Shown here piece by piece: positions 7,803 to 15,665 of a stretch of 64,000 nucleotides of DNA. The notes under the pieces were generated by a model. It ran no database searches. It was not told the DNA's origin and worked only from the letters and a program-made list of their open reading frames with translations. How positions within the stretch are numbered: the first letter of the stretch is position 1; every line of letters begins with the position of its first letter. Origin of the DNA: Pseudoalteromonas shioyasakiensis (GTDB lineage: Bacteria > Pseudomonadota > Gammaproteobacteria > Enterobacterales > Alteromonadaceae); the NCBI RefSeq assembly GCF_022398475.1, contig NZ_JAKEVM010000005.1, forward strand, positions 1-64,000, in the 5' to 3' direction. Position numbers and translations under genes: made by a program.

Positions 7803-9968
7803 ATGAAAGTTGGCCATTCACTTTGCCTTGCAGCACTCTCTTTAGCTGTTCTATCAGCGTGTAATAAAGTCCCCGATAATAAAGAACAAGCCGTTATTAC
7901 AGAGCAAGTTCAGATTGCAGCACCCGTCGCCAAAAAAATACCCCATGAAATGACCATTCATGGTGACACTCGTATCGATAACTACTATTGGATGCGTGAT
8001 GATAAGCGCAAAGATGCCGCTGTTATTGCTCATTTGAATGCTGAAAATGCGTATGTTGAAAGCAAACTGGCACATACTCAAACGCTACAAAACACCCTAT
8101 TTGAAGAGCTTAAAGGGCGTATTGAGAAGGATGACGATACCGTACCGACAAAAAAAGGGGAGTTTTATTACTTCTTACAAATGCGCGGTGATGACGAATA
8201 CCCGGTTTATGTGCGAAGCAAAGATAGCCTAGGAGAAGATAAGCAGGTTATCTTAAATGTGAATGAGCTTGCTAAAAATCATGACTATTTTGCCGTAGCT
8301 GGTTTAGCTGTCAGCCCAAATGGTAATTTGCTGGCTTATGGCGAAGATACCGTGAGTCGTCGTATTTACACAATTAAAGTAAAAGATTTAACCACAGGTA
8401 AAATGCTCACAGAAAGCCTTGAAGGTACAGAAGGTGATGTCGTCTGGGCCAATGACAACAAAACCTTTTACTACATCAAAAAGGACCTACAAACGCTGTT
8501 AGGCTACCAAGTATATCGCCATACGCTAGGCACCCCGCAAGCCGACGACGAACTCGTTTACGAAGAGAAAAACACTAGTTATTACACCGGTATTTACAAG
8601 AGTAAAGACCAACAAGAAATCTATATTAGTCATGGCAGTACCAGTGCATCGGGTATTTCGGTTATTGATGCCAATGATGTCAAAGCAATGCCAAAGCGTT
8701 TTATTGAACGCGAAGCTGGGCTTGAATATGACATCAGTAAATTAGGCGATTGGTACTACATCGTTACTAATTTAAATGCAGTTAATTTTCAACTGATGAA
8801 AGTGCGCCGCGATAAGGCTCATGATAAAGCTAACTGGCAAACGCTAATTGCAGGTCGTGATAACGTGAAACTTGAAGGCATTGAGTTATTTAATAATCAC
8901 TTGGTTTATGAAGAGCGAGAAATGGGGCAAACCCGAATCACTATTCGCGACCTTCGTAACCAACAAGAGCAAGTCGTTGCTTTTAATGACCCAACTTATA
9001 TGGTCTTTAGCTATGGTAATGGTGAGTTAGATAATCCTAACTTACGTGTTTACTATTCAAGTATGACGACGCCAGGCAGCAGCTACGATATCAACCTAGA
9101 AAGTGGCGAAAAAACACTGCTTAAGCAACGTAAAGTATTAGGTGATTTTAATCCTGACAACTATGCCTCTGAGCGAGTTTATGTGACGGCTAGAGATGGT
9201 GTCGATGTTCCTGTGAGCCTTGTTTATCGTAAAGACAAGTTCAAAAAAGACGGCTCGAATCCGCTTATGCAATATGGTTATGGTTCGTATGGTGCGACCA
9301 TGGATCCGAGCTTTTCTAGCTCTCGATTAAGCTTACTTGATCGTGGTTTTGTGTTTGCGATTGCGCATATCCGTGGCTCACAAATGCTGGGTCGTCCTTG
9401 GTACGAAGACGGCAAGTTGCTGAAAAAACAAAACACCTTTAATGACTTTGTTGATGTGACTAAATCATTAGCAGCTCAAAAGTATGGTGATAAGGATAAT
9501 ATTTTTGCCATGGGTGGCAGTGCAGGAGGCTTGCTAATGGGGGCTGTTGTGAATCAAGCACCTGAACTTTATAAAGGGGTGATTGCTGCTGTGCCTTTTG
9601 TTGATGTAGTTACGACCATGCTAGATGCCAGCTTGCCACTGACAACGAATGAGTATGACGAGTGGGGTAACCCGAACGATAAAGTCTATTACGATTACAT
9701 GCTGTCATATTCCCCGTACGACCAAGTTAAGAAGCAGGCTTACCCAAATATGCTAGTCACCACCGGCTTACACGACTCTCAAGTTCAGTATTTTGAGCCT
9801 GCAAAATGGGTTGCTAAGCTACGTGAATATAAAACCGATGATAACCTGTTGCTGTTCAAAACCGACATGGAAGCAGGGCACGGCGGTGCTTCTGGGCGCT
9901 TTAAAAGCTTGCAAGATACCGCTTTATATTACGCCTTTATGCTCGATTTGGCGGGTATCGAAAAATAA
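7803..9968 (+). CDS. S9A oligopeptidase B-type peptidase, lipoprotein
   Basis: A prolyl-oligopeptidase-family serine peptidase of 721 residues that cleaves short peptides after basic residues if it behaves like oligopeptidase B. It has an N-terminal lipoprotein signal with lipobox LSAC (Cys20), so it is probably lipid-anchored in the envelope, unlike the cytoplasmic E. coli PtrB. A seven-bladed propeller spans about 90-440; the alpha/beta-hydrolase domain follows. Catalytic residues are Ser573 (MGGSAGG), Asp658 (TGLHDSQV) and His693 (EAGHGG). 'RG' and 'GSYG' motifs typical of the family are present. It follows the subtilase but has its own leader after a terminator. Together they suggest stepwise breakdown of protein outside or in the periplasm (inference). 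Confidence 0.9.
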   Translation: MKVGHSLCLAALSLAVLSACNKVPDNKEQAVITEQVQIAAPVAKKIPHEMTIHGDTRIDNYYWMRDDKRKDAAVIAHLNAENAYVESKLAHTQTLQNTLFEELKGRIEKDDDTVPTKKGEFYYFLQMRGDDEYPVYVRSKDSLGEDKQVILNVNELAKNHDYFAVAGLAVSPNGNLLAYGEDTVSRRIYTIKVKDLTTGKMLTESLEGTEGDVVWANDNKTFYYIKKDLQTLLGYQVYRHTLGTPQADDELVYEEKNTSYYTGIYKSKDQQEIYISHGSTSASGISVIDANDVKAMPKRFIEREAGLEYDISKLGDWYYIVTNLNAVNFQLMKVRRDKAHDKANWQTLIAGRDNVKLEGIELFNNHLVYEEREMGQTRITIRDLRNQQEQVVAFNDPTYMVFSYGNGELDNPNLRVYYSSMTTPGSSYDINLESGEKTLLKQRKVLGDFNPDNYASERVYVTARDGVDVPVSLVYRKDKFKKDGSNPLMQYGYGSYGATMDPSFSSSRLSLLDRGFVFAIAHIRGSQMLGRPWYEDGKLLKKQNTFNDFVDVTKSLAAQKYGDKDNIFAMGGSAGGLLMGAVVNQAPELYKGVIAAVPFVDVVTTMLDASLPLTTNEYDEWGNPNDKVYYDYMLSYSPYDQVKKQAYPNMLVTTGLHDSQVQYFEPAKWVAKLREYKTDDNLLLFKTDMEAGHGGASGRFKSLQDTALYYAFMLDLAGIEK

Positions 9969-9975
9969 TAACAAC

Positions 9976-10005
9976 GCAGGCATCCGTGATTAAGCGGGTG
10001 CCTGC
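9976..10005. terminator. candidate hairpin between convergent genes
   Basis: GCAGGCATCC (9976-9985) pairs with GGGTGCCTGC (9996-10005), one G-T wobble. It overlaps the last codons of the kinase gene and lacks a clear T-tract, so terminator function for either the peptidase or the kinase is uncertain. Confidence 0.4.
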
Positions 10006-11465
10006 ATAGCTAAATTAAAGCGAAATTCACTGCCTTTTCCTAAGGTACTTTTTACGTTTATTTCACTATCCATTAGGGTGAGCAGTTGCTTGCAAATAGC
10101 AAGTCCCAAGCCAGTTGAGCCTCGTTTTATACTATTACGAGCCTGATAGTGAGGTTCGAAAATCGCATTGAGTTCATCCTCATGAATACCAACCCCGGTA
10201 TCAGACACTGCTACGTATAACTGATCACTTTGCTGGCTAACCTTAACGGCAATTTCACCGCCATGTGGGGTGTGCCGAATGGCATTTTCGATTAAGTTTG
10301 TAAGTACCCGCTCTAATTTTGCAATGTCTGCTGTCACGGTAAAATCGCAGATTTCAGGAATAACTTTGAGTGAAATTCCCGCTGATTGCGCTGTTAGAGC
10401 AAGCTTTGCCACACAATCATAAATTAACTCGCCCAAATTAAAGGTCTCGGATTGTATTTTCACTTGGCCGCACTCTAAATTAGCCAGCTCAAAAATTTGT
10501 TCAATCAGCTGTTTTAGTTGCTGGCAGTTATCCATTGCAAGGTTGAGATAATGACGTTGCTCAGGCTCGTTTAAGTGGCTATCCGGTTTATTGATCACCT
10601 CCAAAAAGCCGTGCAGTGAAGATAGCGGCGTACGTAAATCATGTGATAAGTGAGTGAGTAACTCTCTGCGTTGCTTATCGGCTTGCTGTAATGACTGAAA
10701 CTGCTCATCAATACGCGCCAGCATGGCATTGACGCCTTTGCTTAAATTGCCAATTTCATCATCAGCACTGTAGCTAGAATCCAATGACATTCTGGTTAGG
10801 CTGTAGTTCGCTGCTTCTATTTTATTAAGCTCTTTATTGAGTTTTTTTAACGGTAAAGTGAAAAACCGAAACAACAGCAACATCGCAATAAAGAGCGCAA
10901 CTAAGGCGGCTACAAACCACATTGCGGCTAGCCAAAGGTTATCATTGGCTTTAATGTTTTTAAGGGTTGTATCGTAAGCTTGCCCGCCAATTATCACGTA
11001 CAAATAGCCTTGCAGTTGTTGCTGATTATAAACTGGTGCGGTCGAAAAAATTTTTACGCCATCCTTGCTACGTGGATCGTCACCATAAATTGGCGTGGCA
11101 GTGGGGTTGTCGAGCAGCTGCTGTATCGGGCTTAAGTTTATTTGTTGCCGCACGACTTGCCCCGGTTTGGCGGAATAAGTCAGTAAATGACCTTCTGGAT
11201 CTACAAAATAAAATTCAAATGCCGGACCAAGTATCATCAGCGTGTGAAATAAGTTTTCTAGTGCCTTATAGTCATACACACCTTGCTGGATCAGTGGGTT
11301 ATCATGCACTAAATGTTCGGCTAATTGGAGGTGCAAATTTTGCTGAGCATGGTGTACCGAGCTTTGCTCTAGCTGCTTACTCCAATTTAAAACCAGTGCG
11401 CACAACAGGCTAAAAATAAGCACTAATGACCAAGCGAGTTTTTGATAAAGCGTCATTGATTTCAT
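9990..11465 (-). CDS. sensor histidine kinase of the spondin/two-component operon
   Basis: A membrane sensor kinase of 491 residues. TM1 at about 10-28, a periplasmic sensor of about 135 residues, TM2 at about 175-200, a HAMP linker, HisKA with phospho-acceptor His275 (HLSHDLRTPL), then a HATPase domain with N box (NLIENAIRH), G1 (DTGVGI) and G2 (GSTGLGLAI). Its ATG shares one base with the stop codon of the regulator gene (TAATG), so the pair is translationally coupled. It is the last gene of a four-gene operon headed by two spondin-domain proteins. The stimulus is unknown; the exported spondin proteins may be its targets or may affect its input (inference). Confidence 0.9.
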   Translation of the reverse strand: MKSMTLYQKLAWSLVLIFSLLCALVLNWSKQLEQSSVHHAQQNLHLQLAEHLVHDNPLIQQGVYDYKALENLFHTLMILGPAFEFYFVDPEGHLLTYSAKPGQVVRQQINLSPIQQLLDNPTATPIYGDDPRSKDGVKIFSTAPVYNQQQLQGYLYVIIGGQAYDTTLKNIKANDNLWLAAMWFVAALVALFIAMLLLFRFFTLPLKKLNKELNKIEAANYSLTRMSLDSSYSADDEIGNLSKGVNAMLARIDEQFQSLQQADKQRRELLTHLSHDLRTPLSSLHGFLEVINKPDSHLNEPEQRHYLNLAMDNCQQLKQLIEQIFELANLECGQVKIQSETFNLGELIYDCVAKLALTAQSAGISLKVIPEICDFTVTADIAKLERVLTNLIENAIRHTPHGGEIAVKVSQQSDQLYVAVSDTGVGIHEDELNAIFEPHYQARNSIKRGSTGLGLAICKQLLTLMDSEINVKSTLGKGSEFRFNLAMQAPA

Positions 11466-12190
11466 TAGTTTGCACTCAATTGACCGGGGTTTAATTTATA
11501 GCCTACACCCCAAACTGTTTCGATAAAATTGGCTGAGTGATGTTGCTCAAACTTACTGCGTAAACGGTTTATATGGGAATTAACCGTATGCTCGTAGCCG
11601 CTGTGTTGATAACCCCATACTTGGTCAAGTAACTGTTGGCGGCTAAAAACATGGTTTGGGTGTTTGGCAAAGTAGACCAGTAAATCAAATTCGGTGGCGG
11701 TTAAGTTAATTGCTTGGTCAGCTAAAAATGCTTGGTGGCTGGCAAATTCAATGTGCAGTTCACCCAACTGGATTGCCGCTTGAGCGTTATCTTCATGGTG
11801 TGATTGAGCTGCTATAAGCTGTGACCTATGCCGTAATTGCGTTTTTATTCGTGCTTGTAACTCTCTAGCGAAGAACGGCTTGCAAATGTAATCATCAGCG
11901 CCCATCTCCAGACCAATCACTCTGTCCATATCGCTACTGAGTGCGGTCAGTAAAATAACGGCAATACTTGGGTAGTGCTCTTTAATTTTGCGACATAAGC
12001 TCAAGCCATCCATTTGTGGCAGGTTAATATCAAGCAGTACTAAGCCATAACTTGAGCTGGCAAGCTTCTTTATTGCAGCTTCTGCGCTCGAGGCTTCATC
12101 AATATGTAAGTTTAGGCAGTGCAATTGTGTGCTGATAAGTTGGCGGATTGCTCTATCATCTTCGACGATTAATAATTTTTCTTGGCGCAT
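11465..12190 (-). CDS. OmpR/PhoB-family response regulator
   Basis: A DNA-binding response regulator of 241 residues. Receiver domain at 1-120 with the acidic pair Glu10-Asp11/Asp12, phospho-acceptor Asp54 (LLDINLPQMDG), Thr at 'LLTALSS' and Lys in 'YICKPF'. A winged-helix effector at about 140-235 has the OmpR-class motif LTATEFDLLVYF and a recognition-helix region 'HTVNSHINRLRSKFE'. The kinase starts one base before this gene ends. Its SD (GGAG, 12197-12200, six bases before ATG) lies inside a hairpin arm. A likely target is the 11-bp-period direct repeat upstream of its own operon at 13733-13751 (inference). Confidence 0.92.
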   Translation of the reverse strand: MRQEKLLIVEDDRAIRQLISTQLHCLNLHIDEASSAEAAIKKLASSSYGLVLLDINLPQMDGLSLCRKIKEHYPSIAVILLTALSSDMDRVIGLEMGADDYICKPFFARELQARIKTQLRHRSQLIAAQSHHEDNAQAAIQLGELHIEFASHQAFLADQAINLTATEFDLLVYFAKHPNHVFSRQQLLDQVWGYQHSGYEHTVNSHINRLRSKFEQHHSANFIETVWGVGYKLNPGQLSAN

Positions 12191-12194
12191 GGCT

Positions 12195-12243
12195 CACTCC
12201 AAATCACAGAGGCACATCCTTATGACCTTCTGTGTAAGGAGTG
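12195..12243 (-). promoter_or_regulatory. intergenic hairpin covering the response-regulator SD
   Basis: On the minus-strand RNA, CACTCC (12243-12238) pairs with GGAGTG (12200-12195), and inside it ACACAG/CTGTGT-like arms at 12234-12226 pair with 12212-12205 with one bulge; the loop is about 13 bases. The 3' outer arm contains GGAG, the ribosome binding site of the regulator. The stop codon of the upstream spondin gene is 7 bases before the hairpin, so a terminating ribosome would open it. This looks like a translational-coupling switch. It could also simply be an mRNA processing or stability element. Confidence 0.5.
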
Positions 12244-12249
12244 CGATTA

Positions 12250-12954
12250 TTATTGCGTCCGCGTTATCGTGATCCGAGCAACCGGGTTATCAAACTTATG
12301 CTGGCTGGTGAGCACTGAGTTTGTCAGGCCATCATCTTGACTAACCACACCTGGGTGCATTGCAACACGGTTAATATCGTCACGCATTTCGTTGTAGCCT
12401 TCGCCTGAGTCGGCAGGGCCTGGGATCGTGCCTTGTGCTTCAGAGTTAGCCTCTGTGCCTGCATCATAGGCAAAACTAGTGCGAGACAGTGACTCATTAA
12501 CCGCTAACGAAGACACGTCTATTGCATTAAGACCGGTAAACGCGTCATTTGTATTCACCAACATGGTCGCTAAGCTGATTTTTAATGAATCAAGCTGCTC
12601 AGTACTCAGCATTAAAGTGACTTGCTCACCTGGAGGGAGTGGACTCTCAGCTGAGCTTGAGGCCATAGCAAAATCAGTTGCTAATAATTCACTGTTATCT
12701 CCTCCTTCAGCCATTAATTCGAGCGCAGCTGAAGCTGGTTCACCTATTTGCCAAAGCATACCCTCAGAGTGAGCAATGGCTGCAATCGGTGACAATGGTT
12801 GGGCATTGGTTAAATTCGTAACTTGTACTGTAAACTCATAGCTCATAACGGGCATTACAGGATCTGTTACTTCCACCTCGTCATTATCTGAATCCCCACA
12901 GGCCGCAAGGCTGGCACTCAGTACGAGGATAATTAAGCTTTTTGAAAAGCGCAT
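12250..12954 (-). CDS. spondin_N-domain lipoprotein
   Basis: A 234-residue envelope lipoprotein: lipobox LAAC with Cys19, then an Asp/Glu-rich tether, then a spondin_N-type domain from about residue 40. The domain begins 'FTVQVTNLTNAQPLSP' and includes 'LATMLVNTNDAFTGLNA', 'YDAGTEANSE' and 'MHPGV', the blocks shared with its neighbour at 12964. Spondin domains in animals bind lipids, lectins or matrix components; bacterial versions are uncharacterised. The start has a perfect AGGAGG and lies 9 bases after the preceding spondin gene, so the two are cotranscribed. The two proteins are paralogues. Family assignment is firm; function is unknown. Confidence 0.85.
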   Translation of the reverse strand: MRFSKSLIILVLSASLAACGDSDNDEVEVTDPVMPVMSYEFTVQVTNLTNAQPLSPIAAIAHSEGMLWQIGEPASAALELMAEGGDNSELLATDFAMASSSAESPLPPGEQVTLMLSTEQLDSLKISLATMLVNTNDAFTGLNAIDVSSLAVNESLSRTSFAYDAGTEANSEAQGTIPGPADSGEGYNEMRDDINRVAMHPGVVSQDDGLTNSVLTSQHKFDNPVARITITRTQ

Positions 12955-12963
12955 AATAACCTC

Positions 12964-13665
12964 CTATTTAACCGTAACTGTTAGCATCGCAACTGGGTTT
13001 AACCATCTGTGTACGGTGTTATCGAGGTCACTCATACCTGCTTCTAAATCGTCGTCACCTAAATTACCCGGATGAATATGCACCATCATATTGGTTTCGC
13101 TACTGGTGACGCCGCTACCATTCATACCCGCATTACCACCCGGTGCGGCAGGAATGCCTGGCGTACCCGGCATACCTGAACCCTCAACAACAAGCTCATC
13201 ATTGGCTTCGGTGCCCGCATCATAGGCATTAAGATAAATAGTGTAGGTACCAGCTTCTGCTGGGATCATCCAACTATCTAAACCTACAAAGCCATCATTG
13301 GTAGGCAGTAGCATGGCTGTTAGAGATAAGTAGTTATTGCCATCCTTGGTGGATAAGCTCGCCATCGTTGAGCTTGCTGGGGCTAATAGACCTTCAGCTG
13401 GATTGGCAACCATGTCACTGTTTGCGGCTGTGGCTTCAGTCATTAATGGCTCGAGATTGCCTCCTTCAGCCATAGTCTGTAGGGCTGTAGACGCAGGCAT
13501 AGCAACGCTGAAAAGTTTGCTGTCACTGTTATGAGCCGTAATGAGAATAGGAGTAAAGTGTAAACCTTGCGTGAGGTTAGTTAGTTTTATATCAAGCTCA
13601 GCAGCTTGGCTTGCAAGGCTAGTTACTGCGCATGCAGCGAATAAAGTTAAAGGTAAAGCTTTCAT
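12964..13665 (-). CDS. secreted spondin_N-domain protein
   Basis: A 233-residue exported protein and the first gene of the spondin/two-component operon. Signal peptidase I leader (residues 1-22, ending SQAA). Spondin_N-type domain begins 'LDIKLTNLTQGLHFTP' and carries 'AMLLPTNDGFVGLDS', 'YDAGTEANDE' and 'HIHPGN'. Between these blocks, residues 164-184 form a Gly/Pro-rich loop (GMPGTPGIPAAPGG) absent from the second copy. I start at ATG 13665, after AGGA with normal spacing; an upstream in-frame ATG would add 21 residues and spoil the signal peptide. It is a soluble periplasmic or secreted partner of the lipoprotein paralogue. Function unknown. Confidence 0.85.
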   Translation of the reverse strand: MKALPLTLFAACAVTSLASQAAELDIKLTNLTQGLHFTPILITAHNSDSKLFSVAMPASTALQTMAEGGNLEPLMTEATAANSDMVANPAEGLLAPASSTMASLSTKDGNNYLSLTAMLLPTNDGFVGLDSWMIPAEAGTYTIYLNAYDAGTEANDELVVEGSGMPGTPGIPAAPGGNAGMNGSGVTSSETNMMVHIHPGNLGDDDLEAGMSDLDNTVHRWLNPVAMLTVTVK

Positions 13666-13732
13666 GTGAGATTCCTGTTTTTGATGATTCAAAACCAGTA
13701 TCGAATAGCAATATCCAGAAACCCTCACGAAG

Positions 13733-13751
13733 TTATCACATTTTTATCACA
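13733..13751 (-). promoter_or_regulatory. 11-bp-period direct repeat, candidate regulator box
   Basis: TTATCACA occurs twice (13733-13740 and 13744-13751), read on the operon strand as TGTGATAA-AAA-TGTGATAA. Two 8-base copies with an 11-base period are the classic layout for OmpR/PhoB-family dimers. The repeat is 68-86 bases upstream of the first spondin start codon, so it could be the binding site of the regulator encoded in the same operon. No -10 was clear. Confidence 0.5.
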
Positions 13752-13870
13752 ACGTTGATTACAGCCTTTTTTGCTGGTTGAGAGTTTTAGATTTAACCAA
13801 TTTAACTAGGGTAAAAAGTCATTACGGTTTATAGTAGAGAAACAAACAGACCCATAACAAGGAATTTAAA

Positions 13871-14242
13871 ATGGATGATAATCAAAAAGTTGAAATAATT
13901 GTGGCAGATAAAGAGCAGCGCACGTGGGCAATGTTTTGTCACTTAAGTGCCTTAGCTGGCTTGCTTTTCCCGTTTGGTTCGGTGATTGGGCCTTTGATTG
14001 TTTGGCTTGTAAAAAAAGAAGAAATGCCACTTGTTGCTGAGCATGGTCGCAAATCATTAAACTTTCAATTAACCATGATGATTGCTTACATTGTGTGCTT
14101 TATGCTGATGTTTGTTGTCGTTGGAGTCATCCTGCTGCCATTAGTAGCGCTATTCTCATTGATTATGGTGGTAGTATCGGCGATTAAAGCCAATGATGGT
14201 AAAGAAGTTAAATACCCTATGGCGATAGAATTTATAAAGTAA
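13871..14242 (+). CDS. DUF4870 domain membrane protein
   Basis: A 123-residue membrane protein with three hydrophobic segments. It shows the DUF4870 (Tic20-like) pattern: 'TWAMFCHLSALAGLLFPFG', 'IGPLIVWLVKKEEMPLVAEHGRKS' and a final segment with 'KYPMAIEFI'. Function in bacteria is unknown; the fold resembles Tic20. SD AAGGA lies upstream of the ATG (SD at about 13859-13863). The gene is monocistronic with its own terminator at 14260. Divergent from the spondin operon, sharing a roughly 200-base intergenic region. Confidence 0.85.
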   Translation: MDDNQKVEIIVADKEQRTWAMFCHLSALAGLLFPFGSVIGPLIVWLVKKEEMPLVAEHGRKSLNFQLTMMIAYIVCFMLMFVVVGVILLPLVALFSLIMVVVSAIKANDGKEVKYPMAIEFIK

Positions 14243-14259
14243 ACTAATTGCCATATACT

Positions 14260-14286
14260 AAAAGCTCAGCCATTTGCTGAGCTTTT
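14260..14286 (+). terminator. Rho-independent terminator
   Basis: AAAAGCTCAGC at 14260-14270 pairs with GCTGAGCTTTT at 14276-14286 over CATTT, followed by more T. It ends the DUF4870 transcript and almost touches the start of the yqaA-like gene. Confidence 0.88.
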
Positions 14287-14293
14287 TTATGTG

Positions 14294-14734
14294 ATGTTTA
14301 TGGCCTACTTATCGTTATTTTTCAGCGCGTTTATTTCCGCAACCTTATTACCTAGTTCTTCAGAATTAGTGATGACAGCAATGATAGCCAGTGGTGACTA
14401 TCTACTTTGGCTGTTATGGCTAAGTGCGACTGTGGGTAATGTGCTCGGGAGCTGTGTGAATTATTGGCTGGGCACGCAGGTTATGCGATTAAAAGACCGT
14501 AAATGGTTTCCCGTTTCACAAAAGTCGATAGACAAAGCCGAACAGCAATTTAATAAATACGGTATTTACAGTTTGCTATTTGCTTGGCTGCCTATTGTCG
14601 GCGACCCTTTAACGGTTGTTGGCGGAATTTTTAGGGTTAAGTTTTCAATCTTTTTGTTACTCGTGAGCCTAGGCAAAGGCGCACGTTATTTAGCTGTGCT
14701 TGCCTTTGCGGTAGGGCTAGAAAAGTTATTTTAA
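14294..14734 (+). CDS. yqaA: YqaA-family (DedA-related) membrane protein
   Basis: A protein of about 146 residues with four or five hydrophobic helices. It aligns by eye with E. coli YqaA: 'SATLLPSSSELVMTAMI', a Gly-rich 'GNVLGSCVNYWLG', the cytoplasmic helix with 'AEQQFNKYGIYSLLFAWLPIVGDPLTVVGG', and 'LGKGARYLAV'. These are SNARE-associated/DedA-type proteins linked to membrane lipid homeostasis. The start is uncertain: a GTG at 14291 and ATGs at 14294 and 14300 are all possible, and none has a good ribosome binding site because a terminator lies just upstream. The stop codon interlocks with that of folX on the other strand. Confidence 0.82.
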   Translation: MFMAYLSLFFSAFISATLLPSSSELVMTAMIASGDYLLWLLWLSATVGNVLGSCVNYWLGTQVMRLKDRKWFPVSQKSIDKAEQQFNKYGIYSLLFAWLPIVGDPLTVVGGIFRVKFSIFLLLVSLGKGARYLAVLAFAVGLEKLF

Positions 14735-15093
14735 CTTTTTTGCCAATCAAGGGTCAGTGATACTGAATCTGCAAAGCGCAGCGCATGAGGTTTATCGACG
14801 CGTACTTTGGCATAGTGAACACTTTGATGCTGGTGGCAAATTGCTAAAATTTCAGCAACCAGTTTTTCTAACAGCAAAAAGTGGCCTTCTTCGACAAGGC
14901 TGATCACTTCTTTAGTAATGGTCTTGTAGTTTAGCGCTTTATCGACTGCGTCAGTTTCACAAGCTTGATCAGCAGGGTAGTGAATTTCTAAGTTAATCAC
15001 TACATCTTGTTTTTTCTCACGTTCCTCAGGGTTAAAACCTATAAAGGTTCGTAGCCTGAGATTAGTGACATTAATAATTGCATTGGCCATCAT
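14731..15093 (-). CDS. folX: dihydroneopterin triphosphate 2'-epimerase FolX
   Basis: A 120-residue FolB/FolX-fold enzyme. FolX epimerises 7,8-dihydroneopterin triphosphate to dihydromonapterin triphosphate, feeding tetrahydromonapterin, the cofactor of phenylalanine hydroxylase. The T-fold motifs are visible: 'LRLRTFIGFNPEEREKKQDVVINLEI' pattern, 'ALNYKTITKEV' and 'VRVDKPHALRFADSVS', the last closer to FolX than FolB. It is the third gene of folM-folE-folX. Its first ATG shares one base with the folE stop (TAATG), and a second ATG follows immediately. The neighbours FolE and FolM support FolX over FolB. Confidence 0.87.
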   Translation of the reverse strand: MMANAIINVTNLRLRTFIGFNPEEREKKQDVVINLEIHYPADQACETDAVDKALNYKTITKEVISLVEEGHFLLLEKLVAEILAICHQHQSVHYAKVRVDKPHALRFADSVSLTLDWQKS

Positions 15094-15647
15094 TACCCTC
15101 TAACTAGTTGTAAAAACTCGTTACGGGTTTTTGGGTCGGCTCTGAAGTTACCTAACATAACCGATGTACGCATGCTTGAGTTTTGCTTTTCAACGCCGCG
15201 CATCATCATACACATATGTTTTGCTTCAACGATTACACCAACACCTTTCGCGCCAGTTACTTCTTCAACCGCTTTAGCAATTTGATGGGTTAATTGCTCT
15301 TGAATTTGAAAACGGCGCGCATACATGTCAACAATTCGCGCAAACTTAGATAAACCAAGCACTTTGCCATCAGGAATATAAGCAATATGGCAGCGGCCAA
15401 CAAATGGCAGCAAGTGGTGCTCACACATAGAGTAAAGCTCAATGTCTTGGATCAAGACCATGTCATCGGCATCTGAAGTGAATACCGCATTGTTGGTGAT
15501 CTCGTCTAACGTTTGACGATAGCCTTTAGTCAGATACTCCATCGCTTTTGCTGCGCGTTTTGGTGTGTCGAGTAATCCTTCACGAGCAGGATCTTCACCT
15601 ACTGCGGTAATTATTTGTTGGTAACTATTTTTTAAATCATCGTGCAT
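15093..15647 (-). CDS. folE: GTP cyclohydrolase I
   Basis: A 184-residue enzyme converting GTP to 7,8-dihydroneopterin triphosphate and formate, the entry step to folate and tetrahydromonapterin. Zinc ligands are visible in '[21 protein letters not shown]' (the Cys and second His) and in '[12 protein letters not shown]' (the third ligand Cys). The GYxxxxxEI region 'GYRQTLDEI' and '[14 protein letters not shown]' are family motifs. Length matches the short bacterial class. It is the middle gene of folM-folE-folX, with an 18-base gap after folM and a 1-base overlap with folX. A second folate-dedicated folE elsewhere in the genome is possible but not visible here. Confidence 0.94.
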   Translation of the reverse strand: MHDDLKNSYQQIITAVGEDPAREGLLDTPKRAAKAMEYLTKGYRQTLDEITNNAVFTSDADDMVLIQDIELYSMCEHHLLPFVGRCHIAYIPDGKVLGLSKFARIVDMYARRFQIQEQLTHQIAKAVEEVTGAKGVGVIVEAKHMCMMMRGVEKQNSSMRTSVMLGNFRADPKTRNEFLQLVRG

Positions 15648-15665
15648 AGCTTTCTCAGTAATTCG

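Noticed and set aside
10967..11413. 148-codon open frame antisense to the histidine kinase
   Set aside because: It overlaps the membrane and sensor domains of a clear kinase and has no recognisable domain or ribosome binding site.
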